Shown: piece by piece, positions 23,813 to 36,061 of the stretch
Numbering within the stretch: the first letter of the stretch is position 1
How the letters are laid out: each line of letters begins with the position of its first letter
Assembly: GCA_021014325.1 (NCBI GenBank)
Contig: CM037474.1
Location: 5,931,130-5,995,129 of the forward strand
Length of the DNA: 64,000 bases
Direction of reading: 5' to 3'
Source: Plazaster borealis
Taxonomy: Eukaryota > Echinodermata > Asteroidea > Forcipulatida > Labidiasteridae
Notes under the pieces: generated by a model
Told to the model about the DNA's origin: nothing
Seen by the model: the letters and a program-made list of their open reading frames with translations, nothing else
Databases searched by the model: none
Position numbers and translations under genes: made by a program

Positions 23813-24783
23813 TCACTTAGGCCAACTCTGCGCTGCTTACGCAAAAAGTGGCGTAGCAGAAAGAAGTTACAATAGCATACGTCCTGCATATTGAATTCTG
23901 TTGGTTTCTATTATCTATTCTATACTAAGCCACATTTGTCCGCTTAGCTGGCCCAAGTAATCTAACCGTAAATTTTATCATAAGTTTATCTATGGACGGA
24001 ATATTTTTTCAAACAGTCACACTTCAGTTCATTATCTGATCGTAGTCTGCCTTGAACTTCTCATACAAAGCAGCAGAAGATTTTTCCCTTCCAGCCACTG
24101 GTCATTGCCTTGCTGTACTTTGAAGTGTTAATACAGACGTTTGGGATTTTTCTCCTAAAAAGTGCCTTTCAACCAATGGCAGAATTTGCCTAGCGCTTTC
24201 AGGCATGAAGTTCAAAGGCCTTAAGTAACGAAGGCTGACAGTCCTTTACGGGTGACTTCTGTTTTGGTAAATACAAATGTGAGAGCTTCACTCACAGTTT
24301 GTTTTTATAAAGAAAAGTATATGCTATATTACTTTAAAGTGCAGCATATCTTTTGGACTTTTATTTTTACATTCACTAAAATAGCTCCGGGTCCAAAATG
24401 ACTCAAATTCTGGTCCAAGGGGATAGGGTAATCTCCAGGTCAAAACGACAGTTTGTTTGGTCAAAATTGTCTTCAAATAATCTACAGTTATTCATATTAT
24501 TGCCGCTTAAATAAGTAAGTGCACGTGTTGTAAGGATGCACTGTACACTGTGTATAGGGCCGTTGCACTGACTGCACATAAACTGATGTGGTGCATATAA
24601 TAACAAATTTGATTGGTTCAAAGTTTGATAACCGTGAATTTAATTGGCTGAAGAGGGGTAAATTGTGATTTGCATGTTCCATCAGAAGTATTGCTATCTA
24701 TGTAAGAGGGCAGGATAAGAATGTTTTACATGTTTATATGACACTAAAGGTATTTTATGTGAAACGGCCTTTAACTTATATAG
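23813..24783 (+). other. Intron 1, mostly unassigned
   Basis: CTCCGGGTCCAAAATGACTC at 24386 is a weak relative of the GGGTC-rich dispersed repeat; otherwise nothing seen. Confidence 0.4.
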
Positions 24784-25060
24784 GATTTGAGGCATTGCAT
24801 GGTGAGGTATCAATATATGTTTGGTTTGCGGTAACACCATGTGTATATCTACTTGCTAGGTAGATTTTGTTCTTTGAGAACTTGTCTTGCTTATTATTCT
24901 ACTGCCGTAGAGTAGAATATTCGGAATTCGGGGGACTTCTCAGTTCTTAAATCTACTTGCTAGGTAAATTTTTGTTCTATGAGAACTTGTCTTGCTTATT
25001 ATTCTACTGCCGCAGAGTAGAATATTCGGAATTCGGGGGACTTCTCAGTTCTGAAAAGAA
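24784..25060 (+). repeat. Dispersed repeat with CTACTGCCG, copy 2, 3' half duplicated
   Basis: TTTGCGGTAACACCATG, then TCTACTTGCTAGGTA, GAGAACTTGTCTTGC and GGAATTCGGGGGACTTCTCA, the last block twice (about 24850-24955 and 24955-25058). Confidence 0.65.
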
Positions 25061-25328
25061 ATGTCCTTCTTATTAACTACTACCTGGGCGGGAGGTAGGA
25101 AATCGGGCGGGACTACTACTTTCGCTATGTGGATCGGGGGGACTTCTCGTTAATAACTACACTGCGTGAGTGAGTCTAAATAGGCCTTTAACTTGTTTGA
25201 CTGTATTTTTAGTATCATACTTTCCAGTTCTCTCAAAAATTAAAATATGTTATGAATCATCGATGTTTATCGTCAAAGTCAGTGTTCAAGTACTTTAAAA
25301 TGAAATTGAAAACCAATGCACACTTTAA

Positions 25329-26422
25329 AGGGCCCCTGAAGTTAACATTTCTTAGGAATATATATATATATTTTTTTCTCTTGCATTGAAGCTATACAGC
25401 TTCATTTATTCAACAACAACATAAACCAAACAATTACACATCAGTCCAACAATATAGCTATTAAATAGTAATCAAGGAGAACAAAATAGATAAAATAAAA
25501 ACAGATGTAATGATATACAATTTAGCGTGACATAATCACGTGAAACGAAGACCCAAACGATAGATAATAAAATTATAATATGTTGATACAATTGAAGGTG
25601 ACATAAATGAAAAATGGGGACAACACTTGAATTACTTGAAGGAGAAGGAAGCTCTTTAAAACCCAAAACTTAACTCACCATTATCATTAAAGAAACACAG
25701 CGCTTTGTTTGCTGTGTAGCACGCCTTAAAGGTTTCATGGCACATTCTTTTGTGTTCAAACAATAGAAAGGCCCTCAAATTCCGTTTGTAACATTGAATA
25801 ATGTCAACATCAGTAGGACATGTGTGACTGTCAAATATTAATTTACATCTGATATTCCATATTTGTCATATATGTTTAGCTAATTCCTAATCCCCTTATG
25901 TGTATGAAAACTAATTGACATCCATATTTTGTTAATTTCTTCGAAAAGTGATTTTCTGTAAACATTAAAACATTTCCTCTCTTACCTAGACAACTGAGGG
26001 CGCTGTCGCAGTGATGTCATTTCAGGAAGACACTTGTTTTATTTCTATTGAAAAAATGGAACTGTGAAGCCCTTAATTTGCCCGTTAAAAGAATTTGAGA
26101 GAAAAGTTCGCACTTTGGCATACTGCCATGAACTAACTAACACACTAACAAATCACTAAAGCATAGGAAGTTTACAACAGCGAAACAGCCTAAAATAATT
26201 CTGTTGACTTTTTGTGCATAAACTAATTGGAACATTGAGTTTTCTGCCTGACATGACACCACACTTTTGCTCATGAATATGGACATTTGCATTAGCATAA
26301 AATACAAAAAGGCACCAAAATACCCCCCAAAAATTGCAAATCGAGAACTGAAAATAAGGTGAAATGGGACACAAAGGTGCATCTCCAAGGATTGCATTAA
26401 AAAAACCCATTTCATAGACCCT
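25329..26422. mobile_element. Possible 1.1-kb TTAA element
   Basis: CACTTTAAAGGGCCCCTGAA at the left and CATAGACCCTTTAAAGTG at the right give inverted ACTTTAAAGGG with TTAA at 25325 and 26423. The interior has no recognisable coding sequence. Only about 12 bp of inverted match, so tentative. Confidence 0.3.
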
Positions 26423-27435
26423 TTAAAGTGAACCCGTAAGTCCGAGTATGTTTAGGAGAGTGACATAGTGGGCATTCCACAGGTTGTGACTATGATCCCT
26501 TTTCTTTAATCTTTTCTGTTTTAAACATTGTGGGCATGACCCCACAACGCGAGAAAAGCCCACAAGTACAGATGTTTCTAGCTCGCATGTAATGAGCCTA
26601 GAGATCAAGCACTCCTTCCAACCGGTACAGATTAATTATTAGCCACTTCACAGAAAAATGACAAATAGCTTGAGGTTGAATGACATTGAAATAAAAAAAA
26701 CGACTTCATCAACGGAAGAGGCAGAATCTCAGTATGCATCGCTTGATTGTCAAATCAAACAATCCCCTTGCCGAAGGTCTCGAACGCTGTTCCGTCAACA
26801 TTTTTACTTGCAAGCATCCGCCGGTTTATATCACTCAGTCACCTGCGGGGTTATTTTTTGTAGTTTCACGCTCGCACTATTATGCATAGCAATGGATGGT
26901 ACCTAAGGGGGTAAATTTTCTTGCGAGACGGAAGGAAGTTTCATTCACATAATGGTATCATCAATATAGGTACCAAGCTGATTCCATCAGTTTATTGAAT
27001 TAGATCGGGAAAACTCGCTTCATTTTCAATTTGTCTCATCAGTTATAAAGAATAAGAACCTCATAAACCAAAATGGCAAAAAATATAGTTCATAAAATAA
27101 CGAAAGGTGTTTGCGCTGCTGCACGAACACCTAAATAATTATTACGTACTACTTATAGGTACATAAATGACTAATTAAAGCATACTGACTTTGGAGGATA
27201 CTAATAAGATTGCTCAGCAGCAGGCCTTATGTGGAAACAAACAAGATGCTGGGAAGAAAAAAAAACACCGATCACAAACGAGACTATGTAAAGGGGAAAC
27301 AAAAGGTTAAAATAGAGCAAACATTCATACAATTCATAACAAGTCATGTAACAGACATTCTGAAAAATCTTTGTCTTCCATTTTGTTCAATATTTGTCCT
27401 TGGAAGATTACTCATACTACTTTGGTTGACATTAA
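26423..27435 (+). other. Intron 1, unassigned
   Basis: No convincing ORF, repeat or RNA. Confidence 0.45.
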
Positions 27436-27801
27436 AGGCACTGTACACGTTTGGTAATTACTTAAAATATATATTAGCATAAAAACTGACTTGGTAACGA
27501 GCAACAGAGAGTTGTTGATAGTATAAAACATTGTGAGAAACGACTCCCTCTGAAGTAACGTAGTTTTTGAGAAAGAGGTAATTTCTCACTAAAATAATAA
27601 AAACATCTTGCAAGAAGTTTTTATTCCTATCTGAAAGTACACAAATTTGTACAACAAGGGTGTTTTTTCTTTCATCATTTTCTTGCAACTTCGATGACCA
27701 ATTGAGCCCAAATTTTCACAGGCTTGTTATTGTATGCATATGTTGGGATACACCAAGTAAGAACACTGGTCTTTGACAATTACCAAACGTGTACGATGCC
27801 T
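27436..27801 (-). mobile_element. TTAA element, family 1 (MITE), minus strand
   Basis: AGGCACTGTACACGTTTGGT and CCAAACGTGTACGATGCCT form the ends; TTAA at 27432, TTCA on the other side. The interior is nearly identical to the copies at 4840 and 34903 in reverse orientation, suggesting recent activity. Confidence 0.75.
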
Positions 27802-28166
27802 TCAGGTAGTATATAGGGTTTTTTTTACCCCAACACGAGGCATCTCCCTACATTGTTTTCTTACGGAGAACTGGAAGCCCGGTTCTGTCCGGAAGTTGGA
27901 GAGCTATTATAGGACAGTATTTCTCTGTTATTGCTAGACATCAAACATGACAAGGGCCCCGGGAGTCGCTAGGAAACTTGAGACTATATTTATAGAGTGT
28001 CGGTTTAAAAAAAAATTCAAAGAATTTCAAGATGGTGTGTATTTATTTGTCAGGGCGAACCAGTAGTGGATGTGTGAAAGTCTTCAATTCGGAATGTTTT
28101 CCTTTCGCATGTCAGATACATCAGAGCTTGGTGTATGCATTACGAATATATATTTCAGAATCTTAA

Positions 28167-28570
28167 AGGCATCGTACACATTCGGTAATTGGAGCCTATT
28201 TTTTGTTTCAAACCTATCTAGTTGTAGATATATACCATAAAACTAGCCTGTGAAAATTTCATTTCAAAAGATGGTAGCGTTTTTGAGATATTGCCGAAAA
28301 TCTGGAGCGGTTATGTCCACGCAGGAAGAATAATCTGCATTGGAATACACACTCTGAGCATGCTCTGAGAAGCGTTACGCGTAACGCTTCTCAGATTCAT
28401 ATGTTTTGGGGGATAAACAGTGATATATTTTTCCATAACCGCAGTAGGCCCTACTTCGAAGTGAAAAGTTTCTCAAAATGGTTTTACTATCCAAAGCTGC
28501 TGTACTTCTTTACCAACTAAGTTTTATTGCCATTAATTATCAGAGTCATTACCAAAAGTGTACGATGCCT
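28167..28570 (+). mobile_element. TTAA element, family 2
   Basis: AGGCATCGTACACATTCGGT and CCAAAAGTGTACGATGCCT ends; the left flank is TTAA (28163), the right TTGC. The body has ATGGTAGCGTTTTTGAGATA and the perfect GAAGCGTTACGCGTAACGCTTC palindrome, of which GCGTTACGCGTAACGC is the core. Confidence 0.72.
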
Positions 28571-28700
28571 TTGCATGCTTCCCGTTTTATGGAGAGACTT
28601 TCTGACGTTCTTCTGCAATTGTGCCAAAAATATCTGCAACTTTGAAATAAATTCACGAGACCTTGAAGGTAGTGTAAGAATTGGATCCGTCACAAGCATA

Positions 28701-28886
28701 CACTGCAAAAATTGGGGTGTTGAAATTGACACCATAGGTGTTGTCACATATAGATAAAACAAGAATCAAAATTTACACCATAGGGTGTTAAAATAACACT
28801 AATTTCTGCAAACACAATTACACAATTGTGTATCTACATTTGACAACACCCATGGTGTAAATTTTAACACCCCAGTTTTTGCGGTG
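28701..28886. mobile_element. Palindromic TA-flanked element (CACTGCAAAAA MITE)
   Basis: Starts CACTGCAAAAATTGGGGTGT and ends ACACCCCAGTTTTTGCGGTG, flanked by TA on both sides. Inner arms (ACACCATAGGTGTTGTCACA versus GACAACACCCATGGTGT) make almost the whole element a hairpin. A TA target suggests a Tc1/mariner-type source. Confidence 0.72.
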
Positions 28887-29282
28887 TAGTTAAAACTAAT
28901 AGAACCTGAAATATACCCAACGTTCATAGTGTTAGCATTGATGCAATAACTCTTAGTACCTACTCAGTGAGATTATTATTTAAGTTTACAAAAGTAGACA
29001 CAGAAATGTCGGATAAATTTCTAAAATTTGAGTCCGTCCATTTCTGAAATATCTACCCTCGGACAATAAGCCGATCTACATACATATATACGCGAGGTAT
29101 GAACATTGCAATGAGTTTCAGCGTCGAAAGGAAACTTTATATTTTTAAAGGGGAGATGGGGATTTGATTTCCCTTTAATAAACGAGTTGGCATTTTTAAA
29201 ATGTTTACAGACTAGGGGGTTAGCCTGTTGTTTTAAAAGATTTAATTAGAAAAACGAGTATTGCTATTTCACAAGGTTTTAG

Positions 29283-29988
29283 CACTGCAAAAACTGGGGT
29301 GGTAAAATTGACACCATGGGTGTTTTCACATAATAGATACCAAAAAAAGAATCAACATTTACACCATCTGCAAAAACAGTTACATTGGTGTTATTTTAAA
29401 ACCCAATGATGGTAAGGCCACATAAAAATAAAAAATTGTTGATCGTCCTTTTTTGATGGGAAGTGGGGGAGGGAGGGCGTTTTTTTTTGGTTTTTTTTTT
29501 TTTTTGACATGGCAAAATATGAAATAAAGAATAAAGATATCATCATAATCACTATAAAACAAAGGGTTTGTGTGATTTTGATGTTTTCAATTGTTTTGTT
29601 AAACCCTTTCAAATCCTAGATGACATTTTCTGTAAACATTTTCAAAAAACTAAAACGCAGCCTAAGTAAATATTTGAAGAATTTTTCTTGTTTTGCAAAC
29701 ATGAATAATCTTTCTTCAATCATCTGTTTCCGACCTATGGATTTTGAAAAAATATGAGCTAAACAAAAATCTGGGAGGCAAGTTTGACTGAAAAGATCAT
29801 TAAAAATACCGTTTTTATGATTAAAAAAACAAAAAAACAAACAAAATTGGGGTCGGGGGGTTTTGTAGGGTCGGGCGGGGACGATCAACAATTTTATTTT
29901 TTTATGTGGCCTAACGTTGATTCCCTCTTCGGTATTTATATGCGACAACACCACTGGTGTCAATTTTGATACCCCAGTTTTTCTAGTG
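29283..29988. mobile_element. CACTGCAAAAA MITE carrying a nested element
   Basis: Left arm CACTGCAAAAACTGGGGTGG and right arm ATACCCCAGTTTTTCTAGTG belong to one copy of the family at 28701. They are separated by a 496-bp insertion (29416-29911). Confidence 0.65.
29416..29911. mobile_element. PIF/Harbinger-like MITE nested in the element at 29283
   Basis: Termini GGCCACATAAAAATAAAAAA ... TTTTTTTATGTGGCC form about 33-bp inverted repeats ending in TTGTTGATCGTCC and its complement, with TAA directly repeated on both sides (29413 and 29912). A 3-bp TWA target duplication is the PIF/Harbinger habit. Confidence 0.65.
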
Positions 29989-31744
29989 TATGTGCTATAT
30001 CTTTTAGCCAAACAATTTGTTCCTGTCATAAAGTAAACACCTGTATGTGTATTGTTTAGAAATAATTACAAGCCATAGACTCACTAACATTATCCATAAA
30101 TAATGATAATTGGCTGTGTATGGATAGCATAAAAGAAACTAGACGAAAAATGTGACATGTAATTAGGTTTTTTTTTGCTGCAAGTGGCAAGACATCGAGA
30201 GTGTTGTTCATTTGAATTTGTCTCACGACGTCGACAAATTTCCTTTCATGGTTTTAATGCTATCATATATGTTTATTTTTACCTCGGGTGAAATCACTTT
30301 TTTTCACAGATAATATACTTAGACTTACAAAGGTAGCGAAACAGTAGCTGTTTTGCTCCTGCAGGCGCTAATTTTGTTTATGAGGAACGGAAGTAATACA
30401 AAATAAAAGGGACCTTCTTCTAGATGGTTGTCTTTCCATATCAGGGGGACAAACGATGGGGGGAAAGAGGTTGAAATGCTGGATCTCGCAATGAACTGAG
30501 TGCGTTTTACCATCATCTTGGAATCATATCTCAATAACGTACTTGAGGATACACATCGGGTTCCGTTACCGTTGCCTCATGCTATCTGGGTTGTGTCCAT
30601 GAATGTTGAAGTGTAGCAGTCACTCTCTCCGGCGATTCTGATCGCTAAGGCACTCCAGAAAACAAAAATTCTTGTCTATGAAATGAATCCACGACTGCAC
30701 ACTTGGGGTTGGTTGGCCCTAAAAAATTGTGCCATGCTTTATAGAGATTCAATTGATGTTAATACTATAACACAGGGTGAATACCGAACTGGGTAAATCT
30801 TTCTTTTACATCGTGATTCATCCAATAATGTCTTTCATGATATTCTGACAAAATCATGCGATTCCATGTTTGGGAGGGGGAAAAACGATCCGCATAGCTG
30901 AATAAATTTCTGCTCGGACGATTTTGCATTCCTCGGAAAAGGAATGTAATCTAATTGGAAAGTGGGGGGAAAAGCAGGTGAAATTCTACCTGCATAGAAT
31001 GACATGTTGTCTTCTTCTGGCTCTCCTCGGGGCCTGAAATTTAAAACAATTCCAAGTCAGAAGCTACGAGTTGTTGACTTGTGGGGGTTGCGAATATTTC
31101 ATCCCGCTGTGATGTCTGCCATTCTTGAACGATGCCGTGGTGACTCACGATGACGTAAAAGTCTGATGCTAATATAATTTATATTTGACTGACACATCAG
31201 AGACTTACAAAATATGGCAGGAAAAAAGGGTTGTAAAAAAAACCCGGTCTTCTGAAGTTGTCTATAAAGAGAGGAAATTTGGCCTATTAGGATTTGTCGG
31301 TTATATTCATGTAGATCCAATAAATTAAACACTGGCTAGGATTCAATATGTTTGGTTGATGCTGAACACTAAAACTGCGTTTTGATTAACTAAATAAATT
31401 CCCAAACAAATCCATGAATCATGACCTGAATTTCAGTAGTGTATGTTAACATCTCCAAGACAAACCATACATTGATGAATTCAATAAATGACTCATACCA
31501 TGCAACAAATGCTCACTCTCCGAAGATGATGTTTTTTTATGCAGACCGCGGTGAATTTACATGCATTATTATGGAGGCTGTTGGTAACTGACTTATACAC
31601 GCGGCAAGGAAGGGTCAGTTCAAACGCTGCATGCGACCACGAGGTAATGGACTGTATTGCGTTACCTCCGGCCTTTCCTTATTAATTGGAATATAAATTG
31701 ATAGACCTATCAACTGAATGGGGCTTCTTCTGTTTCCCCCTCAG
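29989..31744 (+). other. Intron 1, unassigned
   Basis: Non-repetitive AT-rich DNA up to the orphan exon candidate; no conserved motif recognised. Confidence 0.45.
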
Positions 31745-31807
31745 TGACCAGGCAATTGACAGCTTAAACTACCCTGGGGATAGACTGGTCCCCTGTCTTT
31801 ATGACAG
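31745..31807 (+). CDS. Orphan candidate exon with CUB-like sequence (uncertain)
   Basis: A strong acceptor (CTTCTTCTGTTTCCCCCTCAG) is followed by 63 nt and a donor (GACAG|GTACTT). In the open register (phase 2 in, phase 2 out) it encodes DQAIDSLNYPGDRLVPCLYD, resembling the CUB segment S-P-x-Y-P-x ... C-x-Y. The frame stays open past the donor to about 31870. It lies inside the first intron of the CUB gene on the same strand, but its phase does not fit exon 1 (phase 1) or exon 2; read in phase 1 it contains TAA. It could be a relic of an internal duplication, part of an unplaced transcript, a poison exon, or chance. Confidence 0.25.
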
Positions 31808-32309
31808 GTACTTGTTTTACAGACCCAATGATTTCATTGGATACAATTTATCCGCGCTTGATTGTGTGTAATGTTGCTTATACACACATTCTATTTTTTA
31901 CATCCCTGTGGAGACATCTTTTGTTCTTTCCTTTGTCCCTGTAGTTAAGAACCTCCCATAGACTTTGTACACAAAATTCCTTGTGGAGCACCCAAGTCTT
32001 TAGAATTCCCCAATGGAGACCTTTTGTTTTCCCTTTTCTGTTTTGTTCTCGGTCTCCATAAGGTAGTGAATATGAAGGCACAATGTAAATGCGCGACTAC
32101 GAATCTCTGTGTGAATGGATGCGAGGTCAAAGGTTCATCTACCAGGATCCCTCCATTGGCTCAAGGCCGCTATCTGGCGTTATTCACGAGCTTCGAAGTG
32201 TGACGTCAGATGTTCGGGCTACCTAGGGGATCACAAGAGATACTGTGTAGAAATGCCACTGGACATGTGTAAAACAAGTACTGTGACAGATACTCTCTGT
32301 AAGTAGTAC

Positions 32310-32565
32310 CACGTAACACACTTGTTGCAAGGGATTAGTGGAGCTCTTCGTTCTAGCCTGTTTCACTCCACTGCTGGAGGGAAAGCCTCTTCACCAATTA
32401 ATCCATTTCACTCTATCCTGAGCTGTCTCTGCAGTTCCATGTAACACACTTGTTGCAAGGGATTAGTGGAGCTCTTCGTTCTAGCCTGTTTCACTCCACT
32501 GCTGGAGGGAAAGCCTCTTCACCAATTTCTCCATTTCACTCTATCCTGAGCTGTCTGTTGCCAAG
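32310..32565. repeat. Tandem duplication of about 122 bp inside the LINE fragment
   Basis: GTAACACACTTGTTGCAAGG through CACTCTATCCTGAGCTGTCT occurs at 32314 and again at 32441, almost identical. Confidence 0.85.
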
Positions 32566-33060
32566 CAATATGTTCTTTAGTTCATCTCTCCATCTTATGT
32601 TTTGTCTCCCTCTTTTTTTCTTGTTCGGTTTCTTGGTGTCCAATTGGTTATTTTGCATGCCCATACCTCCTTGCTAGATGACCTGCTCATCTCCACTTCT
32701 CTGATTTAATGGTCTTGATAATATCCTGCACTCTTGATTTCTTTCTTTGTTCTCAGTTGTCATCCTGTCCTTCTTTGTTACTCCTATCATTAGTCTGCCC
32801 ATAGCCCTCTCTGTCACCCTAGTTAGTTTTGTCTTATGACGTTTGGTGGCAGTCCGTGTATCGGAACCACATAGGACAGGTATGATGCACTGATCGAATA
32901 TCTGCCTTTTCAGGGATACAGGAAGGATGTGGTCTCGAAAGATGTAGCCAAGTGTGCCAAACTTCACCCAACCTAACTGGAAAATCTTCTCTTTATTTCA
33001 TCCCCTGTTGCGTTGTTGAAGGTGATCTTCTTTCCGAGATAGATGTAAAACTCAAATCTC
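32310..33060 (-). mobile_element. Degenerate LINE reverse-transcriptase C-terminal fragment
   Basis: Read on the minus strand, about 33055-33000 gives YIYLGKKITFNNATGDEIK. Next come LKRQIFDQCIIPVLCGSDTR and VTERAMGRLMIGVTKKDRM, and further on WQQTAQDRVKWRNW. These match the post-RT thumb region of LINE ORF2 proteins (F-D-Q-C-x-x-P-V-L-x-x-x-x-x-T, A-x-E-R-x-M, A-Q-D-R-x-x-W). Several stops and frameshifts show it is inactive. An RTE-like clade is suggested by the FDQC and AQDR blocks, but this is not certain. The terminal part is tandemly duplicated (32310-32565). Confidence 0.65.
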
Positions 33061-34159
33061 CAAATCTTCAATCTTCTCCCAGAACTGCGATTTTTTTTGA
33101 TTTTTTGATTTTGTTAGTGGAAATCTTAAATCAATCTAAATGATTGACTTGAGAGGCACTTACCAAAAAAAAAAATCCTCGTGATGCGTTTTTTGAGACT
33201 CTTTATAAGAAAGTATGTGATGTCAGTTCCACTTGTCATAATTATGTATTGATATCTAGTAGTAACTTAAGTAGAGAGTATACATTATCACAGTGAATCC
33301 AAGTGTGCGACCATCTTCAGCAGGTGGCCCCATTGTACACGTGTTCTATTCAGCTCTATGGTTGCATCTTCAACTCGTTGAATCAATATTTCCAAGACGG
33401 TTGGCTGCTTCACTCAATTCAGACTTCTGTTGCTAAAACCCCTCCACCCAATAATCGGCGTCCAAACTCCATTTGCCATTCCATTTCCAGTGGGAAATCA
33501 AATGAATTGAAATACAAATCCAAGTATTATTCCCAACACACAAAATTGAACTCTCCTTTTTAAAAGTTTTTTTTTAGTCGAGTTTCCTCTGTATATTAAC
33601 TTGCACTAACGCATCTTTTTCCCCCAAGGGTTCACTGACACCTCCTTCATACACTGCATTTAGGAGCCGGCGCTCCACATCAATGATCTGATCATCATAC
33701 ATCTCTGCAGTCTGATATAATATGGACATAACGAGACTGAAGAGAATGACGGTCGATCATATTTATGCTATGGATTCACACGCCCTCAGGGCATTTCTTT
33801 TGCCGTTTTTTATTATTATTTTTTATATATGTAGAAATTCCTTGGACATCTGAGATGACAAATGTACATGTTGAATACCAATCTCTATGTGTTTTGAGCG
33901 GGCAGCCCCGGGGGCTCTTCCGACGATCAATAAGAACGAAACGCATATTATACCGCATGGATTCAAACCATCGGACCTTTTGTGTATTATTTATAAGTAT
34001 TGCATTACCGCTGTCTTTATTCGTCTTTGTAATCTGTATAGAAAGCAAGAAAACAACAACATCAAAGCACCGAGTGGTAAATCAAATTAAATAACAATTA
34101 TTAATTTCAGATGTTAATGTCATTTTAGTATGGATGCCTCGCATTGTGAGTAGTAGTCA
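33061..34159 (+). other. Intron 1, unassigned
   Basis: Overlapping short frames on both strands (33765-34094) have no motif; no repeat partner seen. Confidence 0.4.
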
Positions 34160-34520
34160 GGGCATGATCTTACCACGTGACCTGTGACATCACATGAAAT
34201 AGCCGCATAGTCTGGACTTCCAGCAGGCATGATTTGTACTCAGCTCAAAGTAAAAAAAAACCCAACATTCACTCTGATAATTGTATGGAGATTGCACTGT
34301 CTGTTTTTTTAACATTTGTTATAAACTTTTGGTATGAAGAAGGGGGCCCCCATCTCAAGAGTTGTACAGCTGTTACTTCTGTAACTCTTGAATCTATGTG
34401 AAAATGATGACACAAAATGTAAATTTTCCCATATGACCAGTGTAGTATCTTGCCTGCCAGGAAATGCATTGGAATGTACAAGGTCACTCTCTTTGCAAAC
34501 AAAGGTGACATGGTGAATAT
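34160..34520 (-). repeat. Second copy of the 6140 repeat, minus strand
   Basis: GTGACCTGTGACATCACATG, GGAGATTGCACTGTCTG, CCATATGACCAGTGTAGTAT and CTTGCCTGCCAGGAAATGCA are the complement of the element at 6140. Confidence 0.55.
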
Positions 34521-34654
34521 TCATTCAATGATTCCTCCATTTATTGGTATCAAGAATTACACATAAGTTGTATTTTAAATAATAATGGCCTATACAAAAT
34601 GTACGACAACCTTCAGATCTCAGGATTTAGGAAGAATAAATATTGTTTCATTTT

Positions 34655-34885
34655 GGGGATCGGGTTGGCTCAGTGGTTTCTTTCCCTGCCTTTCACCTCT
34701 GTGAACCCCGGTTCGAAACCCACCTCAGACCTGGAGTCTTGCATGTAGATTGGGTTGTCATCAGTCCCTGCGTGATTACGTGGGTTTTTCCCCATTTGGG
34801 GTTTTCCTCCCACATCTTAAACTGAACATTTCTTCTCGTTTCCTATTTATCCTGTTATTGTGGTATTGTGCCGTTGGATGTGTAA
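34655..34885 (+). mobile_element. SINE of the GGTTGGCTCAGTGG family, near-complete
   Basis: GGGGATCGGGTTGGCTCAGT and GGTTCGAAACCCACCTCAGA are A/B-box-like pol III motifs. The tail has CCTGCGTGATTACGTGGGTT, TTTCCCCATTTGGGG and TTTTCCTCCCACATCTTAAA. Other copies or pieces occur at 1315, 50655, 51305, 52330, 53330 and 53660. Confidence 0.6.
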
Positions 34886-34902
34886 TAAATAAATATGTTT
34901 AA

Positions 34903-35258
34903 AGGCACTGAACACGTTTGTAAATTGTCAAAGACCAGCGTTCTCACTTGGTGTGTCCCAACATATGCATAAAATAACAAGCCTGTGAAAATTTGGGCTC
35001 AATTTGGTCATCGAAGTTGCAAGAAAATGATGAAAGAAAAAACACCCTTGTTGTACAAATTTGTGTGCTTTCAGATAGGAATAAAAACTTCTTGCAAGAA
35101 GTTTTTTATCATTTTAGTGAGAAATTACCTCTTTCTCAAAAACTACGTTACTTCAGAGGGAGTCGTTTCTCACAATGTTTTATACTATCAACAGCTCTCC
35201 GTTGCTTGCTACCAAGTAAGTTTTAATGCTAAGTCATTACCAAACGTGTACGATACCT
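34903..35258 (+). mobile_element. TTAA element, family 1 (MITE)
   Basis: AGGCACTGAACACGTTTGTA and CCAAACGTGTACGATACCT between TTAA at 34899 and 35259. The interior has AACTTCTTGCAAGAAGTT, a perfect inner palindrome. It begins directly after the SINE at 34655. Confidence 0.75.
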
Positions 35259-35383
35259 TTAATACAAATAGCAAGCCGGTGCGCATAATTTTATACAATT
35301 AATTATTGTTTCGATATTATTCCAACAAGTTGTTTTACCGGGCGACCACAGTTGATCTTGTCATTGTGACGGTTTGGTCTTAG

Positions 35384-35597
35384 GCCCTGTCACGCGAGGC
35401 AACTTTTACAGGCAACTTAGGGGCAACCAACTGCAGCGCATGCTACAGGACCACTTTGGTGGCACTTGAGTAATTCTTCAAACAATGTCTTAATACGATC
35501 CCCAAGACAATTATGTGAACAATCAAATGTGAATGCCTTTTCTTCATGGAGATTGCCTGGAACTGGTTGGCTGTAAATTGCCTCGTGTGACATGGGC
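35384..35597. mobile_element. GCCCTGTCACGCGAGGCAA inverted-repeat element
   Basis: GCCCTGTCACGCGAGGCAAC and TTGCCTCGTGTGACATGGGC are inverted ends about 30 bp long (including AACTTTTACAGGCAAC / GGTTGGCTGTAAATTG). hAT-like appearance, but no clear 8-bp duplication. Confidence 0.55.
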
Positions 35598-35750
35598 GTT
35601 AGAGCATAGCTCCCGTTTCATCATAATTAAGCCATTGACTTGTGATCTATTCAACTGAAGGCTGGTTCAATGTGTCCGTAAATACTGGATCTACACAGTA
35701 TTGTACGAGTAATGTTTAATTCCACGAAGTACTATTTTTGTTTACCTTAA

Positions 35751-36061
35751 AGGCACTGAACAAACCTGTGAAAATTTGGGTTAATTTATTCCGTCGTGTG
35801 AGTCAGTAGACAATACTGAAAAACCATGCACAATTTTCAGCATGTAAACACATTGTCCTTAATTTTATTTATAACAACCGAAATCAGCTGTTGTGTATTT
35901 TTTTAAATAGGTTTTCAGATACAGTTTTCTCGAATATAAATTTATTTCAGAGGGAAACATTTAACAGAAAAAATTGTTCTAATATGAACTTCATAATCAG
36001 TGAGCTTTCAGACTAAAATTCAACAATGATTTTTTCCCCTTACCAATCCTGTATAATACCT
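35751..36061 (+). mobile_element. TTAA element, divergent
   Basis: AGGCACTGAACAAACCTGTG at the start and CCTGTATAATACCT at the end, TTAA on both sides (35747, 36062). Only the outer parts match family 1; the interior differs. Confidence 0.5.

Noticed and set aside
23302..23889. 195-codon Asn/Thr/Gln-rich protein on the minus strand, 167-codon Val/Leu/Cys protein on the plus strand
   Set aside because: Trinucleotide array; complementary frames are both open and the flanks show no coding character.
27458..27688. Open frames recurring at 5055, 27458 and 34985
   Set aside because: The same peptide arises from family 1 TTAA elements, which are non-coding MITEs; the shared frame reflects element similarity.
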